Source: a virus
Direction: 5' to 3' (one strand)
Length of the DNA: 64,000 bases
IMG/VR virus record: IMGVR_UViG_3300025769_015982
Location: 22,013-86,012 of that record
Shown piece by piece: positions 26,685 through 36,078 of this stretch. A program made the translations under genes and the position numbers. A model generated the notes under the pieces. The model worked only from the letters and a program-made list of their open reading frames with translations, ran no database searches and had not been told where the DNA came from. The first letter of the stretch is position 1, and each line of letters starts with the position of its first letter.

Positions 26685-28307
26685 ATGAAAATAATAGGAT
26701 TACACGGAGGACATGACGCGGCCTATGCTATTTTAGAAAATGGTATACCCGTAAAACACAATGAATTAGAAAGATTTAATAGAGAAAAAGGATGTAGGGG
26801 AGATACACTTAAACTTTTTCTAGACAATGAACTTACAGAAAACATATCTTATATTACTACTAATAGCACAGGTAAGTGGAAACAGTATTTTAATTATACC
26901 CAACAAGGTTTTTTAGATAAATTTCCTTCTTCTAAATTATATATTGCTAATCACCATCAATCACATGCTGCTAACGCTTTTTTTACTAGCCCTTTTGAAG
27001 AAGCCTTAGTAGTAACTATAGATGGGGGAGGAGCAGATTATGAAAATGGAAAAGAAAACACATGGGGGGATTTAGATACTTATTTAGGTCCTGGGGGTAT
27101 TATAACAGCTACTACCTTTTGGAGTGGAAAAGGAAATAAAATAACTCCAATAAATATGATTAGTAAAGGAGAGCTTAATATAGGGTTATATTGGGATATA
27201 TGTACCTATAATATATTTGGCCTTAATAGAAATCCAGTTAAAAGAGGAGAAGAAGGGACAGTTATGGGGATGGCGGCCTTTGGAAATCCTGATAAATATT
27301 TAAAATATTTTAAAAATTTAGGAAATGCCCGACTTGCTAAGGATTGGGGTCCCTATGAAATAGATTTCCTAAAAGCAGAAGCATTAAAGAGTGAACAAAA
27401 TAAATTTGACATAGCAGCCTCATTACAAAAAGAAACAGAAACTGTTATAAAGAATTTACTAGATCCATATGTAAAAAAATATAACCCTAAAAATATATGT
27501 CTTTCAGGTGGAGTTAGTTTAAATTGTGTTATGACAGGAAAAATGTTAGAGTGGTATCCTGACATTGAAATATTTTGTGACCCGGTTCCCCATGATGCTG
27601 GTTTAACTCTAGGTTCTTGTAGATATGTCTGGCATCAATTACTTAATAATCCTAGAGTATATAATAACCCTAGAAACCATAGTCCCTATTTAGGGAAAAT
27701 CTATGATAAAAAAGATGTTTTATCTTCTATAAATAAAGTCTTAGATAAAATAGAGTACAAAGAAGTTAATGATGATTATGTAGTAAATTTACTCACAGAA
27801 AATGATAATGTTATTTCTTTATTTGGGGGAGGGTCTGAATCAGGTAGAAGAGCTTTAGGAAATAGGAGTATAGTTGCGGATCCTAGAAGCCCTAATATGA
27901 AAGATATTATTAATAAAAAAGTAAAACACAGACAATGGTTTAGACCGTTTGCCCCCTCAATTTTAGAAGAAGAAACTAAAAATTGGTTTACCCACGATGT
28001 CAAAAGCCCCTATATGAGTTTTGCTATACCATTTAAACAAGAAAAACTATCTCAAGTCCCCGCAGTAGTTCATAATGATGGCACCGCCAGACTACAAACA
28101 GTATCTGAACGTGATAATAAGTGGTATCATAGCTTTATTAAAAAATTCCAAACTAAAACAGGAATCCCTATTATATTAAATACTAGTTTTAACGATAGAG
28201 AACCTATTGTAGAAACCCCGGAACACGCTATTAATTGTTTTTTAAGAACAGACATAGACTACCTATATTTTAGGGATTGTAATATATTATTAAATAAAAA
28301 ACAATGA
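26685..28307 (+). CDS. Carbamoyltransferase, NodU/CmcH family (first copy)
   Basis: 540 residues. N-terminal kinase-like fold: GLHGGHDAAYAIL, ANHHQSHAANAFFTSPF and VVTIDGGG. C-terminal YrdC-like domain: GRRALGNRSIVADPR and WFRPFAPSILEE. The family transfers a carbamoyl group from carbamoyl phosphate to a hydroxyl through carbamoyl-AMP; NodU does so on Nod-factor sugars. The second copy at 38500 is clearly diverged (484 residues). Probably carbamoylates a sugar of the cluster. Confidence 0.92.
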   Translation: MKIIGLHGGHDAAYAILENGIPVKHNELERFNREKGCRGDTLKLFLDNELTENISYITTNSTGKWKQYFNYTQQGFLDKFPSSKLYIANHHQSHAANAFFTSPFEEALVVTIDGGGADYENGKENTWGDLDTYLGPGGIITATTFWSGKGNKITPINMISKGELNIGLYWDICTYNIFGLNRNPVKRGEEGTVMGMAAFGNPDKYLKYFKNLGNARLAKDWGPYEIDFLKAEALKSEQNKFDIAASLQKETETVIKNLLDPYVKKYNPKNICLSGGVSLNCVMTGKMLEWYPDIEIFCDPVPHDAGLTLGSCRYVWHQLLNNPRVYNNPRNHSPYLGKIYDKKDVLSSINKVLDKIEYKEVNDDYVVNLLTENDNVISLFGGGSESGRRALGNRSIVADPRSPNMKDIINKKVKHRQWFRPFAPSILEEETKNWFTHDVKSPYMSFAIPFKQEKLSQVPAVVHNDGTARLQTVSERDNKWYHSFIKKFQTKTGIPIILNTSFNDREPIVETPEHAINCFLRTDIDYLYFRDCNILLNKKQ

Positions 28308-29086
28308 GAAAATTAGCATTTATATCTGAACCTCGAAAACATAAAGCTTTAAAATTTGTATTAGAAAATTTTCTTACTATTTTGCCTAAAGATTGGAATA
28401 TTCAAATTAATCATGGGCTAAATAATTTAGAATACATAAAGGAAGTAATTAATAATAGTAAAATTATTTCTAGTGCTAATTTAGAAAATCGAATTATTTT
28501 ACATAATTTAAATATTAGTAATTTATCTCATAAAGAAGAAAGTGACTTATTAAGGACAGTTGAGTTTTATAATGATTTAAAAGGGGATATTTTATTAAAA
28601 TTTGAATGTGATACTATTTTATGTCCTAATTCTAAATATAAAATAGATGATTTTTTACAATTTAAATATATAGGGGGCTATTGGGGAAATAAACTTTATC
28701 CTTTAGATAAACCTTATCCCACTTTAAAACCTGGTGGGGCATACGCAGCCGCTTATGGAGGTCCCCAAACACTACCCCTAAATGGAGGATTATCTCTTAG
28801 GCATAAAGATACAATGATTAATATTATTCAAACATATTTAAAAGAGTATAAGGAGTCTGAAAAAACATACTCTGAAGATTATTTTTTTACCGAATATATG
28901 GGCAATAGACCCCTAAGTAAGGAAGTAATATCTTTTTCAATAGATAATGGATACATTGCTCCTTTAAATGGTGAATCTCCCTTTGGGTTACATAAACCCT
29001 GGGCAGATAAAGGTAACGCTTATGCTTCTATTAAATGGGCATGCCCGGAAGTAGTTACTTTAGAATCACTTCAACAAGTTATTTAA
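28304..29086 (+). CDS. DUF5672-like putative glycosyltransferase
   Basis: 260 residues. ILLKFECDTILCPNS (acid-rich metal-type motif), FKYIGGYWGN, LPLNGGLSLRHKDTMI and SEDYFFTEYM match the DUF5672 pattern, a predicted GT-A family in polysaccharide loci. Overlaps the carbamoyltransferase stop by 4 nt. Confidence 0.68.
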   Translation: MRKLAFISEPRKHKALKFVLENFLTILPKDWNIQINHGLNNLEYIKEVINNSKIISSANLENRIILHNLNISNLSHKEESDLLRTVEFYNDLKGDILLKFECDTILCPNSKYKIDDFLQFKYIGGYWGNKLYPLDKPYPTLKPGGAYAAAYGGPQTLPLNGGLSLRHKDTMINIIQTYLKEYKESEKTYSEDYFFTEYMGNRPLSKEVISFSIDNGYIAPLNGESPFGLHKPWADKGNAYASIKWACPEVVTLESLQQVI

Positions 29087-29098
29087 AAAATTAAACAC

Positions 29099-30268
29099 AT
29101 GAAAAAACAGTTTTTAAATTTAGGAAAACAACCTATAGCAAATAGATTTATATATAAGGATCAAATAGAAAACGAATTTCTTTTTGACTTAAAAGTAGCT
29201 TTTGATGAGGAAACTAAACTTGTAACTCAAGTAGAATATGTAGATCCTCCTTTAATGTTTAATAAAAATTACACTTATAGGGGTTCTATGTCTAATACCA
29301 TGCAAAAACATTTTAAAAAACTAAGTAACTCCCTAAATACAAATCCTAATTTTAAAATATTAGAAATAGGGAGTAATGATGGTGTTTTTATAAAAAATTG
29401 GCCAACTAGTCAGGCAATTGCTGTTGAGCCATGCGGTAATTTTGCAAAAGAAACCCAAAATTTAGGCTATACCACGTACCCCGAATTTTGGACTACAAAG
29501 TTATCTGATAAAATTAAAGCTAACCATGGTCATCAAGATATAATATTTGCAGCTAATTGTATTTGCCATATTCCTGATTTAGATGAAACATTTAAGGCTG
29601 TAGAATCTCTCCTTAACAAAAATGGTGTTTTTATATTTGAAGACCCCTCTTTAGCAGAAGTAATAAATAATACATCTTATGATCAAATATATGATGAACA
29701 CCCACATGTATTTTCAGTAATTGCTTTAGATAATATTTTAAAAAGAAATGGATTGCAAGTAGTTAAAGTAGACAATCTTTCAGTCCATGGGGGGTCTAAT
29801 AGAATATACGCCCAAAAATTAGGAACTAAAGTTGATTCCTCAGTAGAGGAAAATAAGTCATATGAAAGAATTTTAGGACTTGATAAGTTTGAAACTTTTG
29901 AAAGATTTGCTGAAAAAGTAGAACAATCTAAAAAAGATTTAATCAGAATACTTACCCAATGTAAAAAAGAAAATAAAAAAGTAATAAGTTATGGCGCTAC
30001 TTCTAAATCAACTACTATATTCAATTACTGTGGTATAACCCCAGAATTAATTGATTATATCACAGATACTACGCCAGAAAAACAAGGCAAATTATCACCG
30101 GGCACTCATATTCCAATAATAACCCCCGAAGAGGGATTTAATGAAAGTGTAGATTATGCCTACTTAGGAGCATGGAACTTTATTAAAGAAATAAGCAAAA
30201 AAGAATCTAAATATTTGGATAGAGGGGGAAAATTCATTACACATGTACCCACGGTAAAAATAGTATGA
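29099..30268 (+). CDS. Sugar C-methyltransferase (NovU/TylCIII type)
   Basis: 389 residues. The SAM site is ILEIGSNDGVF; FEDPSLAEV, YDQIYDEHPHVFSVIAL and VHGGSNRIYA are signature segments; the C-terminal domain has KVISYGATSKSTTIFNYCGI. Related enzymes add a methyl to C3 or C5 of a 4-keto sugar. The usual N-terminal four-Cys zinc finger is gone: the protein starts at LNLGKQPIANRF, the segment normally following it. Possibly makes a branched sugar here. Confidence 0.87.
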   Translation: MKKQFLNLGKQPIANRFIYKDQIENEFLFDLKVAFDEETKLVTQVEYVDPPLMFNKNYTYRGSMSNTMQKHFKKLSNSLNTNPNFKILEIGSNDGVFIKNWPTSQAIAVEPCGNFAKETQNLGYTTYPEFWTTKLSDKIKANHGHQDIIFAANCICHIPDLDETFKAVESLLNKNGVFIFEDPSLAEVINNTSYDQIYDEHPHVFSVIALDNILKRNGLQVVKVDNLSVHGGSNRIYAQKLGTKVDSSVEENKSYERILGLDKFETFERFAEKVEQSKKDLIRILTQCKKENKKVISYGATSKSTTIFNYCGITPELIDYITDTTPEKQGKLSPGTHIPIITPEEGFNESVDYAYLGAWNFIKEISKKESKYLDRGGKFITHVPTVKIV

Positions 30269-30675
30269 TGAACTATACTTTTACGAAAATTCCATATCAC
30301 GAAGATGATAGAGCCCAAAGATATTTAGATATATTTAAAAATTTAGGACCTGGCCAAATAAATATTTCTTATGTAAATTCATCTGAACATATAGTAGCTT
30401 GGCATAAACATAATATACAGACTGATTACTGGGTTTGTATAAAAGGTTCTTTTAAAGTAGGTTTAGCAACTAAAAAAAATGGAGCTTGTTTTGAATACCT
30501 TTCAGATAGAAATCCTCGAGTATTAAAAATACCCCCCGGAATATATCATGGTTATAAAGCAATTGAACCTGGTTCTATATTAATGTATTATTTAACTGAA
30601 AAATATAACCCCCAAGATGAGTTTAGAGCTAAAGTAGGGGAATTTAATGAAAAATGGCATACAGAAAACAAATAA
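30265..30675 (+). CDS. RmlC-like cupin (sugar epimerase-like)
   Basis: 136 residues. GQINISYVNSSEHIVAWHKHNIQTDYWVCIKG, then VLKIPPGIYHGYKAI and LMYYLTEKYNPQDEFR, are dTDP-4-dehydrorhamnose 3,5-epimerase-like. The His and Tyr of the family active site cannot be placed with certainty; it could be a binding or isomerase cupin. Overlaps the next cupin by 22 nt. Confidence 0.75.
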   Translation: MMNYTFTKIPYHEDDRAQRYLDIFKNLGPGQINISYVNSSEHIVAWHKHNIQTDYWVCIKGSFKVGLATKKNGACFEYLSDRNPRVLKIPPGIYHGYKAIEPGSILMYYLTEKYNPQDEFRAKVGEFNEKWHTENK

Positions 30676-31076
30676 CTATTAACGACGTTAAATTTTTTAA
30701 TACACGCACCATGGTTGAACCTGATGGGAATTTAGTTCCTATTGAATCTAACTATGATGTTCCCTTTCCTATTAAAAGAATATTTTATGTGTATGGTGTT
30801 AAAGACCAAAATGATAGAGGTAAGCATGCCCACCACAAAACACAACAAGTTTTAATATGTTTAAATGGAAAAACAGAAGTTTTAGTTAATGATGGTTTTA
30901 AAAGCCAAAAATACCTTTTAGAATCCCCACAACAGGCCCTTTATATCCCTGAATTAATATGGGATGAACAAGTATATCTTACAGAAGATACAGTATTATT
31001 AGTAATATCAAGTACTAAGTATGACCCTTTAGATTATATACATGACTTTAATGAATTTAAAAAACTAAAAAAATGA
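30654..31076 (+). CDS. Sugar 3,4-ketoisomerase (FdtA/WxcM-like cupin)
   Basis: 140 residues. RGKHAHHKTQQVLICLNGKTEV, a YIPELIWDEQVYL segment and VISSTKYDPLDYIHDFNEF are the FdtA signature. The family moves the keto group of a dTDP-4-keto-6-deoxyhexose from C4 to C3, ready for 3-amination by a DegT-type aminotransferase, two of which follow in the cluster. Product might be a Qui3N or Fuc3N-type sugar. Confidence 0.88.
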   Translation: MAYRKQITINDVKFFNTRTMVEPDGNLVPIESNYDVPFPIKRIFYVYGVKDQNDRGKHAHHKTQQVLICLNGKTEVLVNDGFKSQKYLLESPQQALYIPELIWDEQVYLTEDTVLLVISSTKYDPLDYIHDFNEFKKLKK

Positions 31077-31729
31077 AAATAACAAAGCATAATTTTACCA
31101 TACCTTGCGTTTCTATAGATGATTTTATTCCTTCTATTCCATTGTTAAGAGCAGCTTCTGAGGGATTTAATGATATATTTTTCGATGATTGGGTTGCATA
31201 TAATAAAAAAGACCACAACCAAATACAGTATTGTACTAAGTTAACAACTAAAATCCCCCATGCTACTCAATTAGTACTAGATCATATAGCAACTAATCTT
31301 GACCCAGATGATATATTCGATCTAAACACAAAATCATTCCCAGATATTTCTCACTATGGTGGGGGTTTAATGATAACGCCTAATTCTAAAAATGAAGGTG
31401 GGTACTTAGGCATGCATGTTGATGCAGCTATCCATGGCAAACACGATGATTGGAAAAGAGAATATAGTGCTGTATTATGCGTTTCAGAAGAATATGATCC
31501 ATCATTTGATTTATTACTACATGACGGTCAAGATCATATAAGACTTCCATACAAATTTAATAGACTTAATATTTTTAAATGTGGGGAAAATTCGTGGCAC
31601 GGTTTCCCAGAAATAACTAAAGGATTAAATCGGAAAGCTTTAGGAGTTATGTATTGGTCTAAACTTAGTGAACAAGATAAAACTCAGGATTTTGTAAAAG
31701 CTCAGTTTAATAATAATCTACCGTTTTGA
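31073..31729 (+). CDS. 2-oxoglutarate/Fe(II)-dependent oxygenase-like protein
   Basis: 218 residues. LGMHVDAAIHG gives the HxD pair and SWHGFPE the distal His, followed by LNRKALGVMYWS with an Arg for 2-oxoglutarate. The fold fits the prolyl-4-hydroxylase branch. In a glycan cluster it may hydroxylate a sugar or the protein that carries it. Confidence 0.78.
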   Translation: MKITKHNFTIPCVSIDDFIPSIPLLRAASEGFNDIFFDDWVAYNKKDHNQIQYCTKLTTKIPHATQLVLDHIATNLDPDDIFDLNTKSFPDISHYGGGLMITPNSKNEGGYLGMHVDAAIHGKHDDWKREYSAVLCVSEEYDPSFDLLLHDGQDHIRLPYKFNRLNIFKCGENSWHGFPEITKGLNRKALGVMYWSKLSEQDKTQDFVKAQFNNNLPF

Positions 31730-32436
31730 AAAAAATCCTAATCACAGGAGGGGGAGGTAATCTAGCTACAGAATTAGTAAAAGCTAATACTAAATATAAA
31801 ATAACAGCTTTATCTAAAGCTCAGTTAAATGTGTGTAACCAAGATGATATAGAACTTGCTTTAAGTAGTTACCGTCCAGATATTCTTATCCACACTGCAG
31901 CATTAACAAGACCTATGGTTAAACATATAGAATCACCTAGTACTAGTATTAACTCTAATATTATAGGAACTTCTAATATAACTTTATCTTGTATTAAATA
32001 TAAAACTAAATTAATTTACATATCTACAGACTATGTTTACCCAGGTATTACTGGTAATTATTCTGAAGAAGATCCTTTATTGCCTATTAATGAATATGCT
32101 TGGTCAAAATTAGGAGGAGAATGTGCTGTTAAGTTATATGATAATTCTTTAATACTAAGAATGGCTTTATGTGAAAAGCCATTTCCCCACCCTAAAGCTT
32201 TAACTGACATTAAAAAATCATACCTTTATATAGATGAAGCCGCAAGTATTATTTTAAAGTTAATTAATAAAAAAGGTATTATAAATATAGGAGGAGATGA
32301 ACTATCCCCCTATGAATTTGTTAAAAAAACAAACCCTCATATTAAAAAAATCACTTTAAACGAAGTTAGTGACGTTAAGATGGGTAAAAATTCATCTATG
32401 AATACTAATAAGTTAAATAATATACTAAATGATTAA
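31726..32436 (+). CDS. RmlD-like NAD(P)-dependent sugar reductase/epimerase
   Basis: 236 residues; starts with TTG inside the stop of the oxygenase gene (TTGA). Rossmann motif ILITGGGGNLATEL, DILIHTAALT, and the catalytic STDYVYPG and NEYAWSKLGGE (Y-x-x-x-K) identify an extended SDR of the RmlD type. RmlD reduces the 4-keto group of a dTDP-sugar. Shorter than usual (about 280-300). Confidence 0.8.
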   Translation: MKKILITGGGGNLATELVKANTKYKITALSKAQLNVCNQDDIELALSSYRPDILIHTAALTRPMVKHIESPSTSINSNIIGTSNITLSCIKYKTKLIYISTDYVYPGITGNYSEEDPLLPINEYAWSKLGGECAVKLYDNSLILRMALCEKPFPHPKALTDIKKSYLYIDEAASIILKLINKKGIINIGGDELSPYEFVKKTNPHIKKITLNEVSDVKMGKNSSMNTNKLNNILND

Positions 32437-33361
32437 TTTATTTAATATTCCTAACTATACAATTGATACTTCTGAATTTAACCACTATTTACATGGGGAT
32501 ATAGTAAAACAATTTGAAACTAACTTTTGTAACTATGTAGGAGCTAAATATGGGTGTAGTGTTAGTAGTGCTACCAATGCTATATTTTTAGCTATGTTGG
32601 ATAAAAAACAAACAGTAAACCTTCCCAGTATGATACCACCTGTAGTATGTAATGCCATTATTACTTCGGGAAATAAAATTAATTTTATAGATGATATAGA
32701 TTGGGTTGGTGATTCTTATATTTTACACGAATTCCAGGATTATAAAATTATAGACTCTGCCCAAAAAGTAAATGAAAATCAATTTAAAAAAGAAGCTAAT
32801 GATAATGATTTAATGATATTTAGTTTTTACCCTACTAAACCTGTAGGTAGTTCTGATGGTGGTATAGTTGTATCAAACGATTTTGAAAAAATAAAATGGT
32901 TTAAAGAAGCTACTATGAATGGAATGACTTACGCCCACAATAATTGGGATAGAACCATTAAATTCCCGGGATATAAGATGTACATGAACTCTATCCAGTG
33001 TTATATTGCTAATAAAAATTTAAATATTTTAGATAATAAAAAATCTAAATTAAAATTAATTAGACAAATATATAATAAAGAATTAGGATATAATAATACA
33101 AGTGATCATTTATATAGAATAAAAGTTAATGATAATAAAAAATTTATTAGAAACTTAAAAAATAAAAATATAGTTTGTGGAATACATTATGATACTCTAC
33201 ATAAAAATACTTCGTATAATTCTTACTCTTCCCAATGTCCTAAATCAACTTTAAATTCTAAACAAACAGTTAGTATTCCGTTTAATGAGTCTTTAACCAC
33301 TAATCAAATAAATTATATTATAGAAACTATTAAAAATGAAGGGTATATTTATAACAGTTAG
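32429..33361 (+). CDS. DegT/DnrJ/EryC1-like aminotransferase (short)
   Basis: 310 residues, shorter than the usual 370-400. FETNFCNYVGAKYGCSVSSATNAIFLAML is the DegT N-terminal pattern; KIIDSAQKV the PLP-ring segment and MIFSFYPTKPVGSSDGGIVVS includes the PLP Lys. Overlaps the following cytidylyltransferase by 26 nt, the largest overlap in this cluster. Amino-group transfer is likely; substrate unknown. Confidence 0.72.
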   Translation: MINLFNIPNYTIDTSEFNHYLHGDIVKQFETNFCNYVGAKYGCSVSSATNAIFLAMLDKKQTVNLPSMIPPVVCNAIITSGNKINFIDDIDWVGDSYILHEFQDYKIIDSAQKVNENQFKKEANDNDLMIFSFYPTKPVGSSDGGIVVSNDFEKIKWFKEATMNGMTYAHNNWDRTIKFPGYKMYMNSIQCYIANKNLNILDNKKSKLKLIRQIYNKELGYNNTSDHLYRIKVNDNKKFIRNLKNKNIVCGIHYDTLHKNTSYNSYSSQCPKSTLNSKQTVSIPFNESLTTNQINYIIETIKNEGYIYNS

Positions 33362-34064
33362 AACGGGATCAACAAGACTACCTAATAAATCAATTTTAAA
33401 AATCAATGGCAAACACACTATTGAATATTTAATTGAACGAGTTAAAAAATCATGTTTAGCAGACGAAATTATTTTATGCACTACATCTAAACCAGAAGAT
33501 GATATTTTATGTCGTATAGCGGTTAAAAATAACATAAAATATTTTAAAGGGCATGAAACTAATAAGTGGGAAAGATGGTTGGGTACTTGTAAGGCATATG
33601 GTATAGATTTTTTTGTTACAGCAGATGGTGATGATTTATTCTATGAAGGAAATCTTGCAGATATTTGTTTTACCCAATATATATCTAACCCAAACCCTAA
33701 TTTATTTTTAAATGGACAGGGATTATATAATGATGTTTACGGAATTAGTTATAATACATTACAAAAAATATGTAATATGGAAAATGTTTCTAAAATAGAA
33801 CCCCATAATATTGTAAATTTTTTAAAAAATAGTGATGTAGTAGTTAATAAAATATTAAATGTTCCTGATCTTTATAAAAAGAAAGATATAAGAATGACCT
33901 TAGATTATGAGGAAGATTTTAACTTTTTTAAAAAAGTTATTAAACATTTTAATGGGGAAAAATTTGGATTACCCGAAATAATTTCTTATATTGAACAAAA
34001 CCCATCAGTTAAAGATATAAATAAACATTTAGAAATAGCATGGAAAGAAAACCAGTTAAATTAA
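33336..34064 (+). CDS. Acylneuraminate/spore-coat cytidylyltransferase (SpsF/PseF-like)
   Basis: 242 residues. FITVRTGSTRLPNKSILKING is the typical CTP-binding start of SpsF/NeuA-like enzymes and ADGDDLFY carries the acidic metal site. It probably activates a nonulosonic acid with CTP, in agreement with the synthase at 35254 and the sialyltransferase-like gene at 37071. Confidence 0.82.
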   Translation: MKGIFITVRTGSTRLPNKSILKINGKHTIEYLIERVKKSCLADEIILCTTSKPEDDILCRIAVKNNIKYFKGHETNKWERWLGTCKAYGIDFFVTADGDDLFYEGNLADICFTQYISNPNPNLFLNGQGLYNDVYGISYNTLQKICNMENVSKIEPHNIVNFLKNSDVVVNKILNVPDLYKKKDIRMTLDYEEDFNFFKKVIKHFNGEKFGLPEIISYIEQNPSVKDINKHLEIAWKENQLN

Positions 34065-35254
34065 AGAATAAGCTTTTAAATCATCTTAAAATAGGAAAAA
34101 TTTATAAACCAGAAAATAAGTATAATGGTAATGAATTAGAATATGTGTTAAAAGTTTTAGATTCAGAAGATCAAGATAGAAAAGAAACCCCTTTTGTTCA
34201 GCGTTTAGAAAATTTAGCAACGGAAGTTTTCCAAAGTAAATATGCTATAGCTCACAATTCGGGAACATCTACTTTACATACAAGCTTAATTGCGGCAGGG
34301 GTAAAACCTGGGGATGAAGTAATATCACCCGCTCATACTGTAATTATGAATTCATTTGTAACATTACACCAAAAGGCATTGCCCGTATACGTTGATATTG
34401 ACCCAGATACTTTTAATATGTGTCCCGATGATCTTGAACGTAAAATAACTAATAAAACAAAAGCAATACAAGTAGTTCATATGCATGGAAACCCATCTGA
34501 TATGGAAAGAATAATGGATATAGCAAACCATTATAATATACCTGTTATTGAGGATAGTGCTCAATGTGTTTTAAGTAAAATTAATGGAAAATTAGTTGGA
34601 ACTTTTGGGGATATAGCAAGTTGGAGTTTTGAAAATAAAAAACACCTTTCAGCCGGAGAGGGGGGAATGGTTACTACTGATAATGAAAAATATGCTACTA
34701 TAATCAGAAAAACAGGTGGATTAGGATATAAAACATTATCAGCAGGACAAAGTTTAAGACAATTGTTACCCCAGGACTTTCAAAACCCACATTATAAAAG
34801 ACATGATGTTTTAGGCTACAACTATAGAATGAATGAGATAACTGCTGCTTTAGCATTAGGTCAATTAGAAAGAGCAGAATTTTTAGTAAATAGAAGGTGT
34901 GAAGTAGCTAAAATGTATGATGAAGCCTTTAAAGATTGTGATTATATAATACCCCAAAAAGTATTACCGGGCCATACAAATACCTATTGGACATACACAG
35001 TACGATATGAAAGGGATGATTGGTTTGATTTATATAATGAAGTTAAAGCAGCTGGAGGAGATGGGTTTTATGGAGGCTTATCAGTCCCCTATCAGGAACC
35101 CATTATGAAAAAATACAATTATAAAAAAGGAGACTGCCCAAATGCAGAATCTGTACAACCAAAAATGATGCAATTTAAAGCAAATTATAGAGATCTTAAA
35201 ACAGCTCAAGAAAAAATTAATATATTAAGTAACGTAATTAAAAATAGAAAATAA
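34040..35254 (+). CDS. DegT/DnrJ/EryC1 sugar aminotransferase
   Basis: 404 residues, full length. IAHNSGTSTLHTSLIAAGVKPGDEVISPAHT, VIEDSAQCV and SWSFENKKHLSAGEGGMVTT, where the Lys after ENK forms the PLP Schiff base. Family members aminate keto-sugars (3- or 4-position). The 3,4-ketoisomerase and the 4,6-dehydratase in the cluster supply possible substrates. Confidence 0.9.
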   Translation: MERKPVKLKNKLLNHLKIGKIYKPENKYNGNELEYVLKVLDSEDQDRKETPFVQRLENLATEVFQSKYAIAHNSGTSTLHTSLIAAGVKPGDEVISPAHTVIMNSFVTLHQKALPVYVDIDPDTFNMCPDDLERKITNKTKAIQVVHMHGNPSDMERIMDIANHYNIPVIEDSAQCVLSKINGKLVGTFGDIASWSFENKKHLSAGEGGMVTTDNEKYATIIRKTGGLGYKTLSAGQSLRQLLPQDFQNPHYKRHDVLGYNYRMNEITAALALGQLERAEFLVNRRCEVAKMYDEAFKDCDYIIPQKVLPGHTNTYWTYTVRYERDDWFDLYNEVKAAGGDGFYGGLSVPYQEPIMKKYNYKKGDCPNAESVQPKMMQFKANYRDLKTAQEKINILSNVIKNRK

Positions 35255-36078
35255 TGAAAAATTATATTATTGCCGAAATAGGAATCAACCATAATGGAGA
35301 TATAAACCTAGCACAAAAACTCATTAAAACAGCTGCAAAAGCAGGTTGTCATGCTGTAAAGTTTCAAAAAAGAACAATTGATGAAGTCTATTCTAAAGAA
35401 GAACTAGATAAGTATAGAGAGTCTCCCTGGGGGACTACAAATAGAGAACAAAAAGAAGGATTAGAATTTGATATTCAACAATATAAAACTCTTGAGGAAT
35501 ATACAAACAAATTAGGTTTGGATTTTATAGTATCTTGTTGGGATTTAAATAGTGTAGATGTAGTAGAAGCAAATTTAAATGTAAAATATCATAAAGTTGC
35601 TTCAGCTCTTGCAACTAATAAAGAATTTTTAAAAAAACTTAACACAACAGGTAAACCTGTTATATTATCTGTAGGTATGATGACAGAGAAAGAAATCGAA
35701 TCTGCAGTAAATATACTTAATAACGTAGAATATATTTTAGCTTGTACTAGTACTTATCCTACAAAGGCCGAAGAAGTTAACCTAAATCATATTTTAACAT
35801 TAAAATCCAAGTATGATAAAAAAATAGGATTTTCAAACCATTATAATGGCCTAGATGCATGTGTAGGTGCAACAGCGTTAGGATCGGAATGCATCGAATT
35901 CCATATAACAGAAGATAGAACAATGTATGGCTCTGATCAACCTGCATCAATTGAAAACGTATCACTAATGGTAGATGCTATTACAACAATGGAAACTATG
36001 TTAGGAGATGGTAAGAAAGTTGTTTATGATACCGAAAAACCTATTGCAGCTAAGTTAAGGAAAGTTAATAATGTTTAA
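35254..36078 (+). CDS. NeuB-like nonulosonic acid synthase, barrel domain only
   Basis: 274 residues. IAEIGINHNGDINLAQKLI, AVKFQKRT, VSCWDLNSV, KVASALATN and GFSNHYNGLDACVGATALGSECIEFHITEDR cover the NeuB barrel. The normal C-terminal antifreeze-like (SAF) domain of 60-70 residues is missing: the protein ends right after the KPIAAKLRK helix that usually joins the two. The enzyme condenses a hexosamine with phosphoenolpyruvate to give sialic, legionaminic or pseudaminic acid. Confidence 0.85.
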   Translation: MKNYIIAEIGINHNGDINLAQKLIKTAAKAGCHAVKFQKRTIDEVYSKEELDKYRESPWGTTNREQKEGLEFDIQQYKTLEEYTNKLGLDFIVSCWDLNSVDVVEANLNVKYHKVASALATNKEFLKKLNTTGKPVILSVGMMTEKEIESAVNILNNVEYILACTSTYPTKAEEVNLNHILTLKSKYDKKIGFSNHYNGLDACVGATALGSECIEFHITEDRTMYGSDQPASIENVSLMVDAITTMETMLGDGKKVVYDTEKPIAAKLRKVNNV

